DNA of 64,000 nucleotides from the IMG/VR virus record IMGVR_UViG_3300010397_000041, positions 28,426 through 92,425 of that record. One strand, 5' to 3'. Each line of letters opens with the position of its first letter. Position 1 is the stretch's first letter. Of the stretch, positions 24,512 through 32,834 are shown in pieces. The stretch comes from a virus. The position numbers and the translations under genes were made by a program. The notes under the pieces were generated by a model that was given only the letters and a program-made list of their open reading frames with translations, was not told the DNA's origin and made no database searches.

Positions 24512-25045
24512 TTAGAAGATGCTGCGGCCGCCGCGTGGCGCGCCGGGCGCTTCTCTCATCAGCTGGTCGAGGCCGCGTCGCTCCCGGTGCCGTTTCCGGT
24601 GCTGCCGATCGTCCTGGCCGCCCGGCGTCGCTGCCTTGACCGCCGGTGCCGGCTGGTGGTGCAGCCTCGGCGGATCGAGCGGCACAGGCTTCGGCGCGGC
24701 TTTGGCCTGCGCTCGCCGCACTGCGTCGTCGGCCGCCAGTTCCCCGGCCGCCCAGCCGGCCCGGTAGCAGTCCCTCAGAGCCGGGCCCAACGCGCCTTTG
24801 CGGGCGTGTTGGTCGAGGATCAGCCGGATCTCGTGCCGCAGGATCTGCGGGTCGGTGGTCGTCCCGCCGGGCCAGCGGGCCGCGAGGACGCGGGCGACGG
24901 CTTCCGGGTCAATAAGTCGGCTGGCAGCCTGGGATACCCGCTCGGCGTAGCGCGGGTTCAGCGCGTCGTGCGCCTGGAAGCCGATCCACTGCGCCCGCTC
25001 CCTGGTCAGGTCGCGGGCTTGCGGCTCGCCCCCCGCCACCACCAC
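24512..25045 (-). CDS. Portal C-terminal extension or separate small protein
   Basis: 177 residues in the +1 frame relative to the portal gene, overlapping its last 137 bases. Here the protein-like sequence (ARDLTRERAQWIGFQAHDAL, RYAERVSQAASRLIDPEAVA) is in this frame, while the portal frame turns into low-complexity Arg/Pro sequence. Either translation restarts at GTG 25042/25045, which has GAAGG nearby, or the portal reading frame was broken by one extra base in the six-C run at 25029-25034. If repaired, the portal would be about 945 residues. The C-terminus is Lys/Arg/His-rich. Confidence 0.55.
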   Translation of the reverse strand: MVVAGGEPQARDLTRERAQWIGFQAHDALNPRYAERVSQAASRLIDPEAVARVLAARWPGGTTTDPQILRHEIRLILDQHARKGALGPALRDCYRAGWAAGELAADDAVRRAQAKAAPKPVPLDPPRLHHQPAPAVKAATPGGQDDRQHRKRHRERRGLDQLMREAPGAPRGGRSIF

Positions 25046-27218
25046 CAGCCTTCGCCAGCTCGGCTACGGCCGCTTTGGCTCTCAGGGCGGCGAGCCCCGG
25101 CTGGTTGTCCTGCACCATGACGTTCAGTTCGCGGGCCAGCTGCTCCGGCACTGCAGTGAACGTGAACGCGCGGGACCTGCCACCCGACTTCTCCAACCGG
25201 GTTGCGTAGCGGGCGAACGCACCCAGCTCGGCCGCGACCGCCTTCGCCTCGTCCTTCGGACGGTGCGGAAAGCCATCCTCGGCCAGCCCGTAGGCCAGAC
25301 AGCCCGGCTCGCCGTCCGTGGGGACGAACCGGTGCTGGATGTCCTGGGCGTCGCCGGCGGTGCCGTCGATGCCCTGCGCCTGGCGGGCCGCCTCGCCAGC
25401 CTCCTGGAAGGCCTGCGTGGTGGCGGTCTTGGCTACGGCCGTCTTCTGGCCCGAGCCGTCCGAGGCGGACGCCGGCTTGGGCGGCGCAGCTTCCTCGCCG
25501 GCGTCGGAATCGTCGCCGGAGTCGTCGTCGGATTCTTCGGACTCGTCGGCCTGCTTCCCGCGGGCCGGTCGCTGCGCGGGCGCGGCTTGGAAACCCGCGA
25601 CGGCGGCCTGCGAGCCGGCCCTCGCCGCGGCCCCCTGCGCCTCCTGGATCGCCTTCTGGCCGTCGAGGAACAGGACGCCGCGGCCGTAGGCGACGAACGG
25701 CTCGTCGGCTTCTTCGATCGGCAGCGGCGGCAGGCCCATCTCGTCGCGGGCCTCGTTCAGCGTCCGCCGGCCGCCTTTGACCTGCGTGTCCAGCACCGCA
25801 TCGGCCGATGCCTGGTCTTCTTCCTCGAGGCCGAGGAATTTGAACTCGACGGCGGGGTGGACACCGAGGTAGCGGTGGTTGATGTCGTTGAAGATCGCGG
25901 CGAGCCATTTGCACCACGGGTGGATCAGCTTGCGGTACTGGATGTTCTCCTGGCCCTCGTGGTAGCTGCTGCCCCCCAGGCCGCCGGACTCGATGAAGCC
26001 GATCTCCGCCGGGGTGACACCGAACGCGGCGGCGATCAGCTTGACCAGGAACAGGTCGTACTCGGGCTTGTACTTCTGCGCGTTGTCCGTGAAGGTTGCC
26101 AGCTTGCCGCCGGGCAGGCCGATCTGGATCCGCTGCCGTTCGGAAAGGTTCCCCGACAGCGTGTTGTTGATCTCGGCGCGCCAGCGGCGGACCTCGGCCG
26201 GGGTCATACCCTTCGCCGACTCAGGGACCTCGAGGAACGCCATCGGCAGCGACGAGGCGTCGAACTCCTGGGTCAGCCAGTCGGCGCGTTTCAACCACAG
26301 GTTGATCTCGATCAAGGCTTTTTCGACGGGGCTGATGCCGTAGGGCGAGATGGTACGGACCTCGCGGCGGCAGTAAATCAGCTCGTCGGCGGTCAGCCCG
26401 CCGTCGATCGTGCCGTCCTTCCCGATCGCCGCGGTGAACTCGCCACGAGGGAAGCCGTACATGATCTGCTGGAACGCGGGATCGGGCGGCAACGGCCGCC
26501 GGCCGCGGTTGTCCAGAAGCGGCTTCACGAACTCGCCTGCGATGATCTCGCAGGCCAGGTCGTTGCCGTACGACCAGCGCGGATTGATCGCCAGCGCGTC
26601 GAGGACCAACGACTCTTCGAGCGCCATCCCGAGCCAGTCGACGAAGTTGTAGCCGCCGAACCGGTCGGGCCGCTTCCAGAACGCACGCGCCTTCGCGATG
26701 TCCGGTGCGAGCTTCTCCCGCAGCGCCGACTTCGCCTGGACCTTGCGGATCCCGTCGAGTTCCATCGCGGTGGTGACGGCATCCTCGGACACGGTGGTCG
26801 CCCAGTCGAGCCCGCAGATCTCCGATTTGATCAGGGAGATGCAGTAGCGGACGATCCCGACGTCGGCTGCCTTCCGCAGCGTCTCGAACGGCACATGCCG
26901 CCGTTCACCGCCGGGGACGTTCCAGCCGACCGGATATTCCCAAACCCTGGGGTCCGTGCGGCCGTCGGGGCGAAGCGGGTCGATCGCGTACGGCCCGGGC
27001 GGGGTGAGCGGGCCGAACGGAGCCGTGTAAGGAAGTTCGCGGGGCAGCGGCTCGTAGGCGCCGATCGCCACACCCGACTGCACCGCGCCCGCCGCGGCCG
27101 CGGCCGCCTGCGCGGACATGTCCCGGGTCTGACCGCCGGCGGCACGGGCCGCCGCCGCGTACGACGCCTTGTCGAGCTGGCGGCGCTTACGGTTGCGGGC
27201 ACGGCTGCGAGACGACAC
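24909..27218 (-). CDS. Portal protein
   Basis: 769 residues from GTG 27218, behind GAGGTGG. N-terminal 100 residues are Ala/Arg-rich; from about 100 it follows actinophage portals: LPRELPYTAPFGPLTPPGPY, LRKAADVGIVRYCISLIKSE, WKRPDRFGGYNFVDWLGMAL, LIYCRREVRTISPYGISPVE, LTQEFDASSLPMAFLEVPES and AAFGVTPAEIGFIESGGLGG. RRTLNEARDEMGLPPLPIEE then precedes an acidic linker (SEESDDDSGDDSDAGEEA). Lies immediately after terminase. The last 45 codons are probably out of frame, see the overlapping downstream gene. It forms the dodecameric DNA channel in the capsid vertex. Confidence 0.9.
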   Translation of the reverse strand: MSSRSRARNRKRRQLDKASYAAAARAAGGQTRDMSAQAAAAAAGAVQSGVAIGAYEPLPRELPYTAPFGPLTPPGPYAIDPLRPDGRTDPRVWEYPVGWNVPGGERRHVPFETLRKAADVGIVRYCISLIKSEICGLDWATTVSEDAVTTAMELDGIRKVQAKSALREKLAPDIAKARAFWKRPDRFGGYNFVDWLGMALEESLVLDALAINPRWSYGNDLACEIIAGEFVKPLLDNRGRRPLPPDPAFQQIMYGFPRGEFTAAIGKDGTIDGGLTADELIYCRREVRTISPYGISPVEKALIEINLWLKRADWLTQEFDASSLPMAFLEVPESAKGMTPAEVRRWRAEINNTLSGNLSERQRIQIGLPGGKLATFTDNAQKYKPEYDLFLVKLIAAAFGVTPAEIGFIESGGLGGSSYHEGQENIQYRKLIHPWCKWLAAIFNDINHRYLGVHPAVEFKFLGLEEEDQASADAVLDTQVKGGRRTLNEARDEMGLPPLPIEEADEPFVAYGRGVLFLDGQKAIQEAQGAAARAGSQAAVAGFQAAPAQRPARGKQADESEESDDDSGDDSDAGEEAAPPKPASASDGSGQKTAVAKTATTQAFQEAGEAARQAQGIDGTAGDAQDIQHRFVPTDGEPGCLAYGLAEDGFPHRPKDEAKAVAAELGAFARYATRLEKSGGRSRAFTFTAVPEQLARELNVMVQDNQPGLAALRAKAAVAELAKAGGGGGGRAASPRPDQGAGAVDRLPGARRAEPALRRAGIPGCQPTY

Positions 27219-27240
27219 GGGGCCACCTCGCGCGCCTTGG

Positions 27241-27423
27241 TTAGTCGTGCCGCGGACAGCCGCCCATGACCACCAGGCCGTAGGTCGGATGCCAGTGGCA
27301 GCCGCATCCCAGGCCGCGGCGAAGCCACACGTGGGCGATGAACAGGAAGCGCCGCGGGCCGGGCCTGTACCCGGCCTCACGCCAGAGGGGACGCATGAAC
27401 CGGACGTAGCCGATCAAAGTCAC
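27241..27423 (-). CDS. Small Cys/His-containing protein between terminase and portal
   Basis: 60 residues from GTG 27423, overlapping the terminase stop as GTGA. VTLIGYVRFMRPLWREAGYR, RFLFIAHVWLRRGLGCGCHW, ending MGGCPRHD. Aromatic and basic with CGCHWH and GGCPRH clusters that could bind metal. Coupling to terminase supports expression; function unknown. Confidence 0.55.
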   Translation of the reverse strand: MTLIGYVRFMRPLWREAGYRPGPRRFLFIAHVWLRRGLGCGCHWHPTYGLVVMGGCPRHD

Positions 27424-29054
27424 AGGGTCCGCCTCCAACCCTGCGCGGATTCGCCCCCGCCGAACCAGGCCGACATGTCGACCGCCGCAGGCTCCCGCGC
27501 TTCGGGCGGCGGCTGCTGGTGCGCGTTGGCGTCGGATTCGGCGATCAGCTGGTCCATGAAGCTGGCGAAATCACCCCGCAGATCCACGAAGGCGAGGATG
27601 AGCGCGTCGGCGTTGTCGGGCGACCGGCCGAGCCGCTCCCGTTGATCGTCCTTCGGCTCGACCTGGATCTGCCCGCGGCTGTTCGGATGCCACTTCGCGG
27701 TCAGCAGCTGATTGCAGGCGTCGTCAGGATTCTCCGCGCCCGACTGCCACACACCGTCAGCGTTGTAGACGGCCGGGGAGAGGTCCCACGCCTGCTGCTC
27801 GGACTGGAGCCGGCCAACCTCCCACCAGATCTCCGACCGCAGGTTCGCGAACCGCTTCGAGTCGGTTGCCTGCTGGCCGACGTTCACCCCGGTCACCGTC
27901 GCCGTGTGGGTGCCGTCGCCGCGGAGCTCCTTCAGCCGGTCGGCTACGCCGGCGCCGATACCGATGCTGTCGACGTTGACGGCCGTCGCCCCGGTGATCT
28001 CAATCGCTTTGAGGACCAGGCGGACGACGGACATGGTGTCGTCGTCGCGGTCCCGCCACTCCCGGCCGACCATCCGGCCGCGCCGCTCCCGGATCACAGT
28101 CTCATCGCCGCCGCCACCGACGTCGACACCGAGGACAACCGGGGTGAGCTCGTCCGGGGTGTACTCGCGGTCGGTGGGCTGCCGGCACTTCGCCAGGTCA
28201 GAGGAGCGCACGACCTGATCGGAGGCGTCCAGCGGGAACTCGCCGAGAACCTTCTCGAACCAGAGCGGAGAGCCCTCACCCCAGTCGGCGCGCTTCTCCT
28301 CCACCCACGTCTTCGAGACCAGCGCGCGGCGCAGCAGATCCGGGACCCGTTCGCCGGTCAGGTTCGGCGTGTCGAACGCGGAGATGGTGATGACGTGCCA
28401 GCCCGAACCGGGACGGCAGACCTGCGCGAATTCGCTGGAAGGGTCGGCAGGGTTGCCGATCGCCAACAGGGCGCAGCCCTCGTTGGTCATGAGCGCGTCG
28501 GCGGCGGTCCACAGCCAGCCGGGGATCCCGCTCGCCTCGTCCAACGCAACCAGAACGCCGTCGGGGGCGTGGATGCCCTGAAAGGCGGTGCGGCCCTGCT
28601 CCGTGTCGGGCGGTTTCCGGCCGAAGCCGATCAGCTCTTTGCCGAGCTTCCACTCCGTGGTGAGCACCCGGCCGGGTAGGGGCGTGCCACGTTCCGCGGC
28701 GACCGCCGCGGCCTGGCCGATGTAGCGCCACAGGATCGCCTGGACCTGGGCAGCCGACGGCGCGGTCGTGACCGCGAACGCCTGACCGGGAGTCCGGGTC
28801 GCAAGCCAGTGGGCCACGACCCGAGAGGCAGTGTGGGACTTTCCGCAGCCGTGTGCCGACTTGACCGCGACCTTACGGTGCCTGGTCAGCGCGGTGACGA
28901 TCTCAACCTGCTTGGACCACAGATGCTCGCCGAGCACGTCCGACACCCACAGCGCGGGGTCGGTGCGGTACTGCTGCTGGCGGGCCTCGCTGTCGAGCCG
29001 GTCGAGAGCGGCGAGCAGGTTGGATGACAGCCGGTCGGGCAGCGCTACCACCAT
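27420..29054 (-). CDS. terL: Terminase large subunit
   Basis: 544 residues. Walker A VKSAHGCGKS (64-73), Walker B VLVALDEASG (167-176, D172 E173), coupling motif LLAIGNP (196-202), and an RNase-H-fold nuclease with VVLGVDVGGGGDETV (first acid D311) and AVNVDSIGIGAGV. C-terminal acids are in DNADALILAFVDLRGD. The protein pumps DNA into procapsids and cuts concatemers. It lies between the small terminase and the portal, as usual. ATG has GGAG 7 bases upstream. Length is in the usual range. Confidence 0.95.
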   Translation of the reverse strand: MVVALPDRLSSNLLAALDRLDSEARQQQYRTDPALWVSDVLGEHLWSKQVEIVTALTRHRKVAVKSAHGCGKSHTASRVVAHWLATRTPGQAFAVTTAPSAAQVQAILWRYIGQAAAVAAERGTPLPGRVLTTEWKLGKELIGFGRKPPDTEQGRTAFQGIHAPDGVLVALDEASGIPGWLWTAADALMTNEGCALLAIGNPADPSSEFAQVCRPGSGWHVITISAFDTPNLTGERVPDLLRRALVSKTWVEEKRADWGEGSPLWFEKVLGEFPLDASDQVVRSSDLAKCRQPTDREYTPDELTPVVLGVDVGGGGDETVIRERRGRMVGREWRDRDDDTMSVVRLVLKAIEITGATAVNVDSIGIGAGVADRLKELRGDGTHTATVTGVNVGQQATDSKRFANLRSEIWWEVGRLQSEQQAWDLSPAVYNADGVWQSGAENPDDACNQLLTAKWHPNSRGQIQVEPKDDQRERLGRSPDNADALILAFVDLRGDFASFMDQLIAESDANAHQQPPPEAREPAAVDMSAWFGGGESAQGWRRTL

Positions 29055-29120
29055 CGGTCACGCTCCGTCGACCACAACCGCCATCCGTGATCTTAATCCA
29101 GGGGTTATGGCTACGAAGCG

Positions 29121-29684
29121 TCACGCCGCTGTGAGATGCCGGCGCGCGGACTCGATGAACGCCTGCCGCTGCTCCGGCGACATGCCGATCTGCGGGTCGT
29201 TGAGCACGGCACGCAGGAAATCCTCGAGGAGGCTCGTTTCCCGCTCGGCCATCTGGACTCGCCGTTCCTCGATGCCGGCGGCGAGCGCCAGCCGGGCGAA
29301 GTTCGCCGCCCGGTCGCGCTCCTCGGACTCCAGCTGCGCGAGGCCGCGGATGTACTCGCCCTGCGCGCCACCCTCGCCGAACGCGACACCGACGGTCGCC
29401 TTCTCCAGTCCCAGCTCTTCGACCTTCTCCTGCAGCTCGGCGGCGTAGACGTTGGCGCGGCGTGCGGCCTGGGACAGCAGACGCAGGAGCGTCTCCCCGG
29501 GGTCGACTTTTTCGTCGGTGATACCCCAGTCGGCGAGTTCGGCGCGGACAGCGGCTTTGTTGGCGACTTGCGGCGCTGCGGCGCCGTGTTTCCAGCAGAC
29601 GGTGGCACCTTTGACGGCCCACTGGGTGCAGCGCTTCTTCGTGGATTTCGCGATCGCAATGCATTTGCGTCGTTGCACTGCCAT
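29121..29684 (-). CDS. Terminase small subunit candidate
   Basis: 187 residues from ATG 29684 (a TTG four codons upstream is possible). N-terminus MAVQRRKCIAIAKSTKKRC, then QWAVKGATVCWKHGAAAPQV, a Cys/His cluster with WKHG that is typical of small proteins next to terL in actinophages and soil prophages. The rest is helical (GETLLRLLSQAARRANVYAA, LQEKVEELGLEKATVGVAF). Small terminases recognise pac/cos DNA. The assignment rests on the motif plus position one gene before terL. Confidence 0.75.
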   Translation of the reverse strand: MAVQRRKCIAIAKSTKKRCTQWAVKGATVCWKHGAAAPQVANKAAVRAELADWGITDEKVDPGETLLRLLSQAARRANVYAAELQEKVEELGLEKATVGVAFGEGGAQGEYIRGLAQLESEERDRAANFARLALAAGIEERRVQMAERETSLLEDFLRAVLNDPQIGMSPEQRQAFIESARRHLTAA

Positions 29685-29754
29685 GGGGTTGTCCAACGTT
29701 CTGTGGGTCGGTCGGTCGGCTGGCTGCCGGGAGAGGTCGAAGTTCCCGGCGGTG

Positions 29755-29916
29755 CTACTGGCAGGCGGCGCGGTGGGCGTCGATCTGTCGGCGTACCGCG
29801 GCCGTGTCGAGCTCGGCCGACAGTGCCACTTGCGTGCCGCGCGGCGGGCCCCAGGTCACTGGGATGTTCACAGTGACGGTGTGGCCGCAGTCGAGATGCA
29901 GGTCGAGGTCGAGCAC
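29755..29916 (-). CDS. Small protein, unknown
   Basis: 53 residues starting GTG at 29916: LDLDLHLDCGHTVTVNIPVT, WGPPRGTQVALSAELDTAAV, RRQIDAHRAACQ. The frame is clearly protein-like (DCGHTVTV typical of a small C-x-H module) but the ribosome site is weak and an earlier start is not visible. Lies between two small genes just downstream of the late promoter. Confidence 0.5.
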   Translation of the reverse strand: MLDLDLHLDCGHTVTVNIPVTWGPPRGTQVALSAELDTAAVRRQIDAHRAACQ

Positions 29917-29947
29917 GGCGGGCAGAGCGACCCTGCGGGATGCCTGC

Positions 29948-30217
29948 CTACTCGACGTCGTTGGCGGCGCGGGGGCCGTCGGCCAGCCGCTTGTACTTCT
30001 CGGCGGTCGTGTGGCCGTCCCAGTCGTTCGGCTTGACCTTCAGCGAGTCCGGGAACAGTTCGACGTCGGCTTGGGCTATGTGCCAGCACATCTGCCCACC
30101 CGGTCCGTGGATGCAGATCACCGGCCAGTCGGGTTCGTCCGGATCGACGGCCCAGTGGGCGTCGTACAGCCGGGCGAGATGGGCGACGAGGTAGGCACGC
30201 TCGCGGTAAATGTCCAC
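29948..30217 (-). CDS. Small protein, unknown
   Basis: 89 residues: MDIYRERAYLVAHLARLYDA, AVDPDEPDWPVICIHGPGGQ, MCWHIAQADVELFPDSLKVK, ending in a charged tail. The pattern (E-A-V-CIH-PGGQMCWH-A) is the kind of small conserved protein with CxH metal residues often found in actinophages. No function known to me. Confidence 0.6.
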   Translation of the reverse strand: MDIYRERAYLVAHLARLYDAHWAVDPDEPDWPVICIHGPGGQMCWHIAQADVELFPDSLKVKPNDWDGHTTAEKYKRLADGPRAANDVE

Positions 30218-30220
30218 GGG

Positions 30221-30436
30221 TCAGTCCAGATCGTGGGAGGCGGCGCTGGGGGCGAGATGCGCGAGCGGCGCCAGGTCGGCGAAGCGCCACAGCGACGGGA
30301 TGCGCTGGTGGCCGCGTACTACAGGTTTGATGCCCTCTCGGGCCAGCAGCTTGTGTGTAGCGCGGCAGCGGTTCGCCGTCGACCGGCCGAGCCAGGCTGT
30401 GATCTCCCAGATATCAACAAGCCCGGTAGGCCGCAT
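30221..30436 (-). CDS. Small HTH protein at the head of the late operon
   Basis: 71 residues, ATG with GGAGG 6 bases upstream. MRPTGLVDIWEITAWLGRST, then ANRCRATHKLLAREGIKPVV, LWRFADLAPLAHL. The IWEITAWLGRS and recognition-helix-like segment resemble an excisionase/MerR-type winged helix. First gene after the candidate promoter at 30470-30497, so it could be a late regulator or DNA-packaging accessory. Confidence 0.6.
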   Translation of the reverse strand: MRPTGLVDIWEITAWLGRSTANRCRATHKLLAREGIKPVVRGHQRIPSLWRFADLAPLAHLAPSAASHDLD

Positions 30437-30469
30437 GGCGACCTCCGGGCAATCTCGTGGCTCCCTGCC

Positions 30470-30497
30470 ATTATGCGCCCTACGCTGTCGACTGCAA
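30470..30497 (-). promoter_or_regulatory. Candidate late promoter
   Basis: On the minus strand TTGCAG (30497-30492), 16-base spacer, CATAAT (30475-30470), close to the sigma-70-type consensus. Reading leftwards, the first gene (ATG 30436, with GGAGG) starts 34 bases after the -10 box. A promoter here would serve the HTH gene, terminases and the head genes. It overlaps the end of the upstream small gene. Confidence 0.6.
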
Positions 30498-30725
30498 GCA
30501 TGCGGTTGATCGCGGCGCTTCGCGGCGGCAGCGGGAGCACAGGTGCCGGGCCCGTCGTCGGACCATGACCGCGCAGTCGTCGAGTTGCGCGCCGCAAACG
30601 GTGACCACGGGGCCGATAGGAATCGTGTTCCAGCCGGCCGGTTCGGGTGGCGGGTCGGCGATCAGGGTGAGGTGTAGCTGCTGCTCGAGGCGGCCGCGGA
30701 GCACGGCCCGAAGCTGGTCAGGCAT
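30480..30725 (-). CDS. Small zinc-ribbon protein
   Basis: 81 residues from ATG 30725, 8-base overlap (ATGCCTGA) with the upstream gene. Starts MPDQLRAVLRGRLEQQLHLT, ends with VVTVCGAQLDDCAV and CSRCRREAPRST. The CG...C...CxRCRRE pattern is shared with the 30980-31534 protein (ACGIGIP...CSRCRRE), so the two are paralogues. Probably zinc-binding; function unknown. Confidence 0.55.
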   Translation of the reverse strand: MPDQLRAVLRGRLEQQLHLTLIADPPPEPAGWNTIPIGPVVTVCGAQLDDCAVMVRRRARHLCSRCRREAPRSTACLQSTA

Positions 30726-30987
30726 CGTCGCCGAGTAGTGCGGCCAGCTTCCCGTGGGCCACCGAGGTTTCCAACGGTACGACCGCCCTGCCCGCGAGGA
30801 TCGCCTTGCCGAGGGAAACCGCAAACTCGCGGGCTGCGACCTCGACAGCGAGGAGCTGGCCGAGCCATCCGTACTCCGGGCCGATGGCGTGGTCGGACAG
30901 CTCCTGGAGCCATTCCGCGCCTGGCCGTCGGTGGTCGCGTTCTCCGGGCATGCCGCACAGCTCGTACCAGTCCCCGCTGTCACCCAT
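30718..30987 (-). CDS. Small helical protein, paralogue of 31.5-32.0 kb gene
   Basis: 89 residues: MGDSGDWYELCGMPGERDHR, HAIGPEYGWLGQLLAVEVAA, REFAVSLGKAILAG and AHGKLAALLGDDA. The central block matches HLVGAEYGPYGRLLAIEAAA in the gene ending at 31531, so the two are tandem paralogues. No known function. Ribosome site is weak; overlap with the upstream stop suggests coupling. Confidence 0.5.
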   Translation of the reverse strand: MGDSGDWYELCGMPGERDHRRPGAEWLQELSDHAIGPEYGWLGQLLAVEVAAREFAVSLGKAILAGRAVVPLETSVAHGKLAALLGDDA

Positions 30988-31534
30988 CGAGGGGGCCTGC
31001 CCTCTTCCCGGCGCTCGGCTGTGCAGCACGGAGCATCGCCAGGAACTCGCCGCGGGTCTCGGCGCCGTGCGTGTTCCGGCCGTGCAGCCACAGCGCGTTC
31101 TCGACTCGCCGCTCGTAGAGCAGGTCGACGGCGCCCGGCAGGCCAAGCTCTGCGGCGTACGACGCGAGGTTGGGGGGATGTTCGTACTCCCAGCCGCACA
31201 GCGGGCAGATCGACACGGTCGCGCCTGGCCGGTGCCGGTGGATCTGACCCGGCATGCCGGCGGTCTCACGGCGGCAGCGGGAGCATGCGCCCTTGGATCG
31301 GCGGCGGGTCAACACCGCGGAGGGGATCCCGATGCCGCAGGCGGTGCGGACCGGGCCGACCGCGCGGTCCCGGTTGGCGATCAGGATGTCCGAGGGCCAG
31401 CGAGGATTGGGATCGTCCATGTTGGCCGGGGCTTTCGCGGCCAGGTGGGCTGACAGCCAGGTGAGGTGGATCTGTCGGCGACGGTCGGCCGCGTACGGCC
31501 GGCAGACCGCGCGCAGGACGAGGAGTTCGCTCAC
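30980..31534 (-). CDS. Two-module zinc-binding protein
   Basis: 184 residues from GTG 31534, which overlaps a stop as GTGA. Module 1: LHLTWLSAHL-type start (RQIHLTWLSAHLAAKAPANM), TACGIGIPSAVLTRRRS and CSRCRRETAG, like the 30480-30725 protein. Module 2: SICPLCGWEYEHPPNLASYA, then helical ALWLHGRNTHGAETRGEFLA. Both have CxxC-type metal sites. Probably a phage accessory protein; specific function unknown. Confidence 0.5.
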   Translation of the reverse strand: MSELLVLRAVCRPYAADRRRQIHLTWLSAHLAAKAPANMDDPNPRWPSDILIANRDRAVGPVRTACGIGIPSAVLTRRRSKGACSRCRRETAGMPGQIHRHRPGATVSICPLCGWEYEHPPNLASYAAELGLPGAVDLLYERRVENALWLHGRNTHGAETRGEFLAMLRAAQPSAGKRAGPLDG

Positions 31535-32005
31535 CCGTTTCTCCCGGTGCCCCTGCAGCGGTCGACGCAGTCCGACGACACATAGCAGCCGCCGTCGAGG
31601 TCGAAGCTGGACGGCGGGGCGATCCAGCAGGGGTGACGGCGGACACGCAGGATCGAAGTCGGGTGCGTCTGAGGATTGCGCGGGCTGGGCGTGCGCCTCG
31701 CCGAGCAGTACGGCGAGCTTCTCGTGGGCCTCGGCCAGCCGTTCGTGCAGCTTCTCGCCGTCAGCCCCAGCGTGGGTGTCGATCTCCCAGGCGGACCAGT
31801 ACGGGGAGACCGTCTCATCGTCCACTAGGGGAGCGACCGCGGCGGCCAGCTCGCGTGCTGCGGCCTCGATGGCGAGCAGTCGGCCATAGGGCCCGTACTC
31901 GGCTCCAACGAGATGGTCTTCCGCGAAGTGCTCGACGTCGTCCTCGGCGAAGTGGGATCGGGGAAACCAGTCCCGGCAGAGCGCACACGACTCGCCCTTG
32001 ACCAT
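31531..32005 (-). pseudogene. Zinc/helical protein with probable +1 frameshift
   Basis: Frame from ATG 32005 gives MVKGESCALCRDWFPRSHFA, EYGPYGRLLAIEAAARELAA and HERLAEAHEKLAVLLGEAHA, clearly coding. Near 31630 coding character moves to the +1 frame, giving HPCWIAPPSSFDLDGGCYVS and SDCVDRCRGTG, which ends in TGA overlapping the next gene's GTG (GTGA). No start codon exists in that frame, so a single gene is implied. One surplus base in the four-G run at 31630-31633 would explain it. Confidence 0.5.
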
Positions 32006-32008
32006 CGC

Positions 32009-32425
32009 TCAATTCCCCGTTCGCAGACGCAGCCACCGGGCCCGGTAGTCCGGGTGGTGTTCCCAGATCTTCATGGCGGTCCGTACGTCCATGCAGGGGT
32101 AGGCGGCCCATTCGCAGCCACGGCAGCGGACCCAGATTTCGTCGTCGTCGTGGACAGCGCCCGGCCCGTGTGGACGCAGGATCGTCGCGAGGGCCTCGGT
32201 GACCTCCACATCAAGCTGGGCGGGGGTACGGGCGGTCAGCTCGGCGAGACGGGCTTCGAGGAAGGCGGCAAGGTCGGCCTTCTGAGCGGCGAAGCGGACC
32301 GCACGGGCCCGGGGCTGCGGGTAGCAGGCGTGCCAGGTTGCGCCGCCTTCCCGTGCCGCCGCGGCGTCGGCGATACGCACCAGCTCGTCGCAGCGGGCGA
32401 CGATCGCGGCGCGAAGGTCAGGCAC
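32009..32425 (-). CDS. Zinc-binding small protein
   Basis: 138 residues from GTG 32425, with an 8-base overlap with the upstream gene (GTGCCTGA). PDLRAAIVARCDELVRIADA, RAVRFAAQKADLAAFLEARL, then RCRGCEWAAYPCMDVRTAMK and IWEHHPDYRARWLRLR. The CRGCEWAA...C...H motif resembles small zinc-ribbon proteins of phages. Function unknown. Confidence 0.55.
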   Translation of the reverse strand: MPDLRAAIVARCDELVRIADAAAAREGGATWHACYPQPRARAVRFAAQKADLAAFLEARLAELTARTPAQLDVEVTEALATILRPHGPGAVHDDDEIWVRCRGCEWAAYPCMDVRTAMKIWEHHPDYRARWLRLRTGN

Positions 32426-32834
32426 GACGCCGCCCCTCGAACCCCGCGACCACCCGGGCAACGTTCGCGTCGATCACGGCCCGCGTCTCGGCGACACGCG
32501 CCAGGTCCGGCGGTGGCACCTCGACGCCCAGCGCGGCGTGGATCTCCTGCCACAGGCCAGACTCCGTCAGGTCGATGCCGACCTGTTCCCACGGTGTCGG
32601 GCCGACGAGCGCCGTCCAACGGGCGATGCGGAGCACCGCCGAGTCACAGCCCATCGACCACACCCCGTTGGCCGCCAGGTTTCGGGCCGCGGACAGGTCG
32701 TGCCACAGGCAGATCAGTTCGGTCCGGGCGGCTTCTTCCCAGCCGGATGGTTCGTCCGCGAGCTCGGCCAGCGCCCGGGCGGCGGAGGCGCGTGCCTCCC
32801 GCTGGGCGGCGGCCAGGCTGCCGGGCTCAGCCAT
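32418..32834 (-). CDS. Helical protein, unknown
   Basis: 138 residues; GGAGGTGA 6 bases upstream of ATG. AEPGSLAAAQREARASAARA, TELICLWHDLSAARNLAANG, VWSMGCDSAVLRIARWTALV, WEQVGIDLTESGLWQEIHAA. Nearly all helical with several Trp; no recognised family. Confidence 0.6.
   Translation of the reverse strand: MAEPGSLAAAQREARASAARALAELADEPSGWEEAARTELICLWHDLSAARNLAANGVWSMGCDSAVLRIARWTALVGPTPWEQVGIDLTESGLWQEIHAALGVEVPPPDLARVAETRAVIDANVARVVAGFEGRRRA

Noticed and set aside
25263-27269. 668-codon plus-strand open frame
   Set aside because: Antisense to the portal gene, no recognisable domain.
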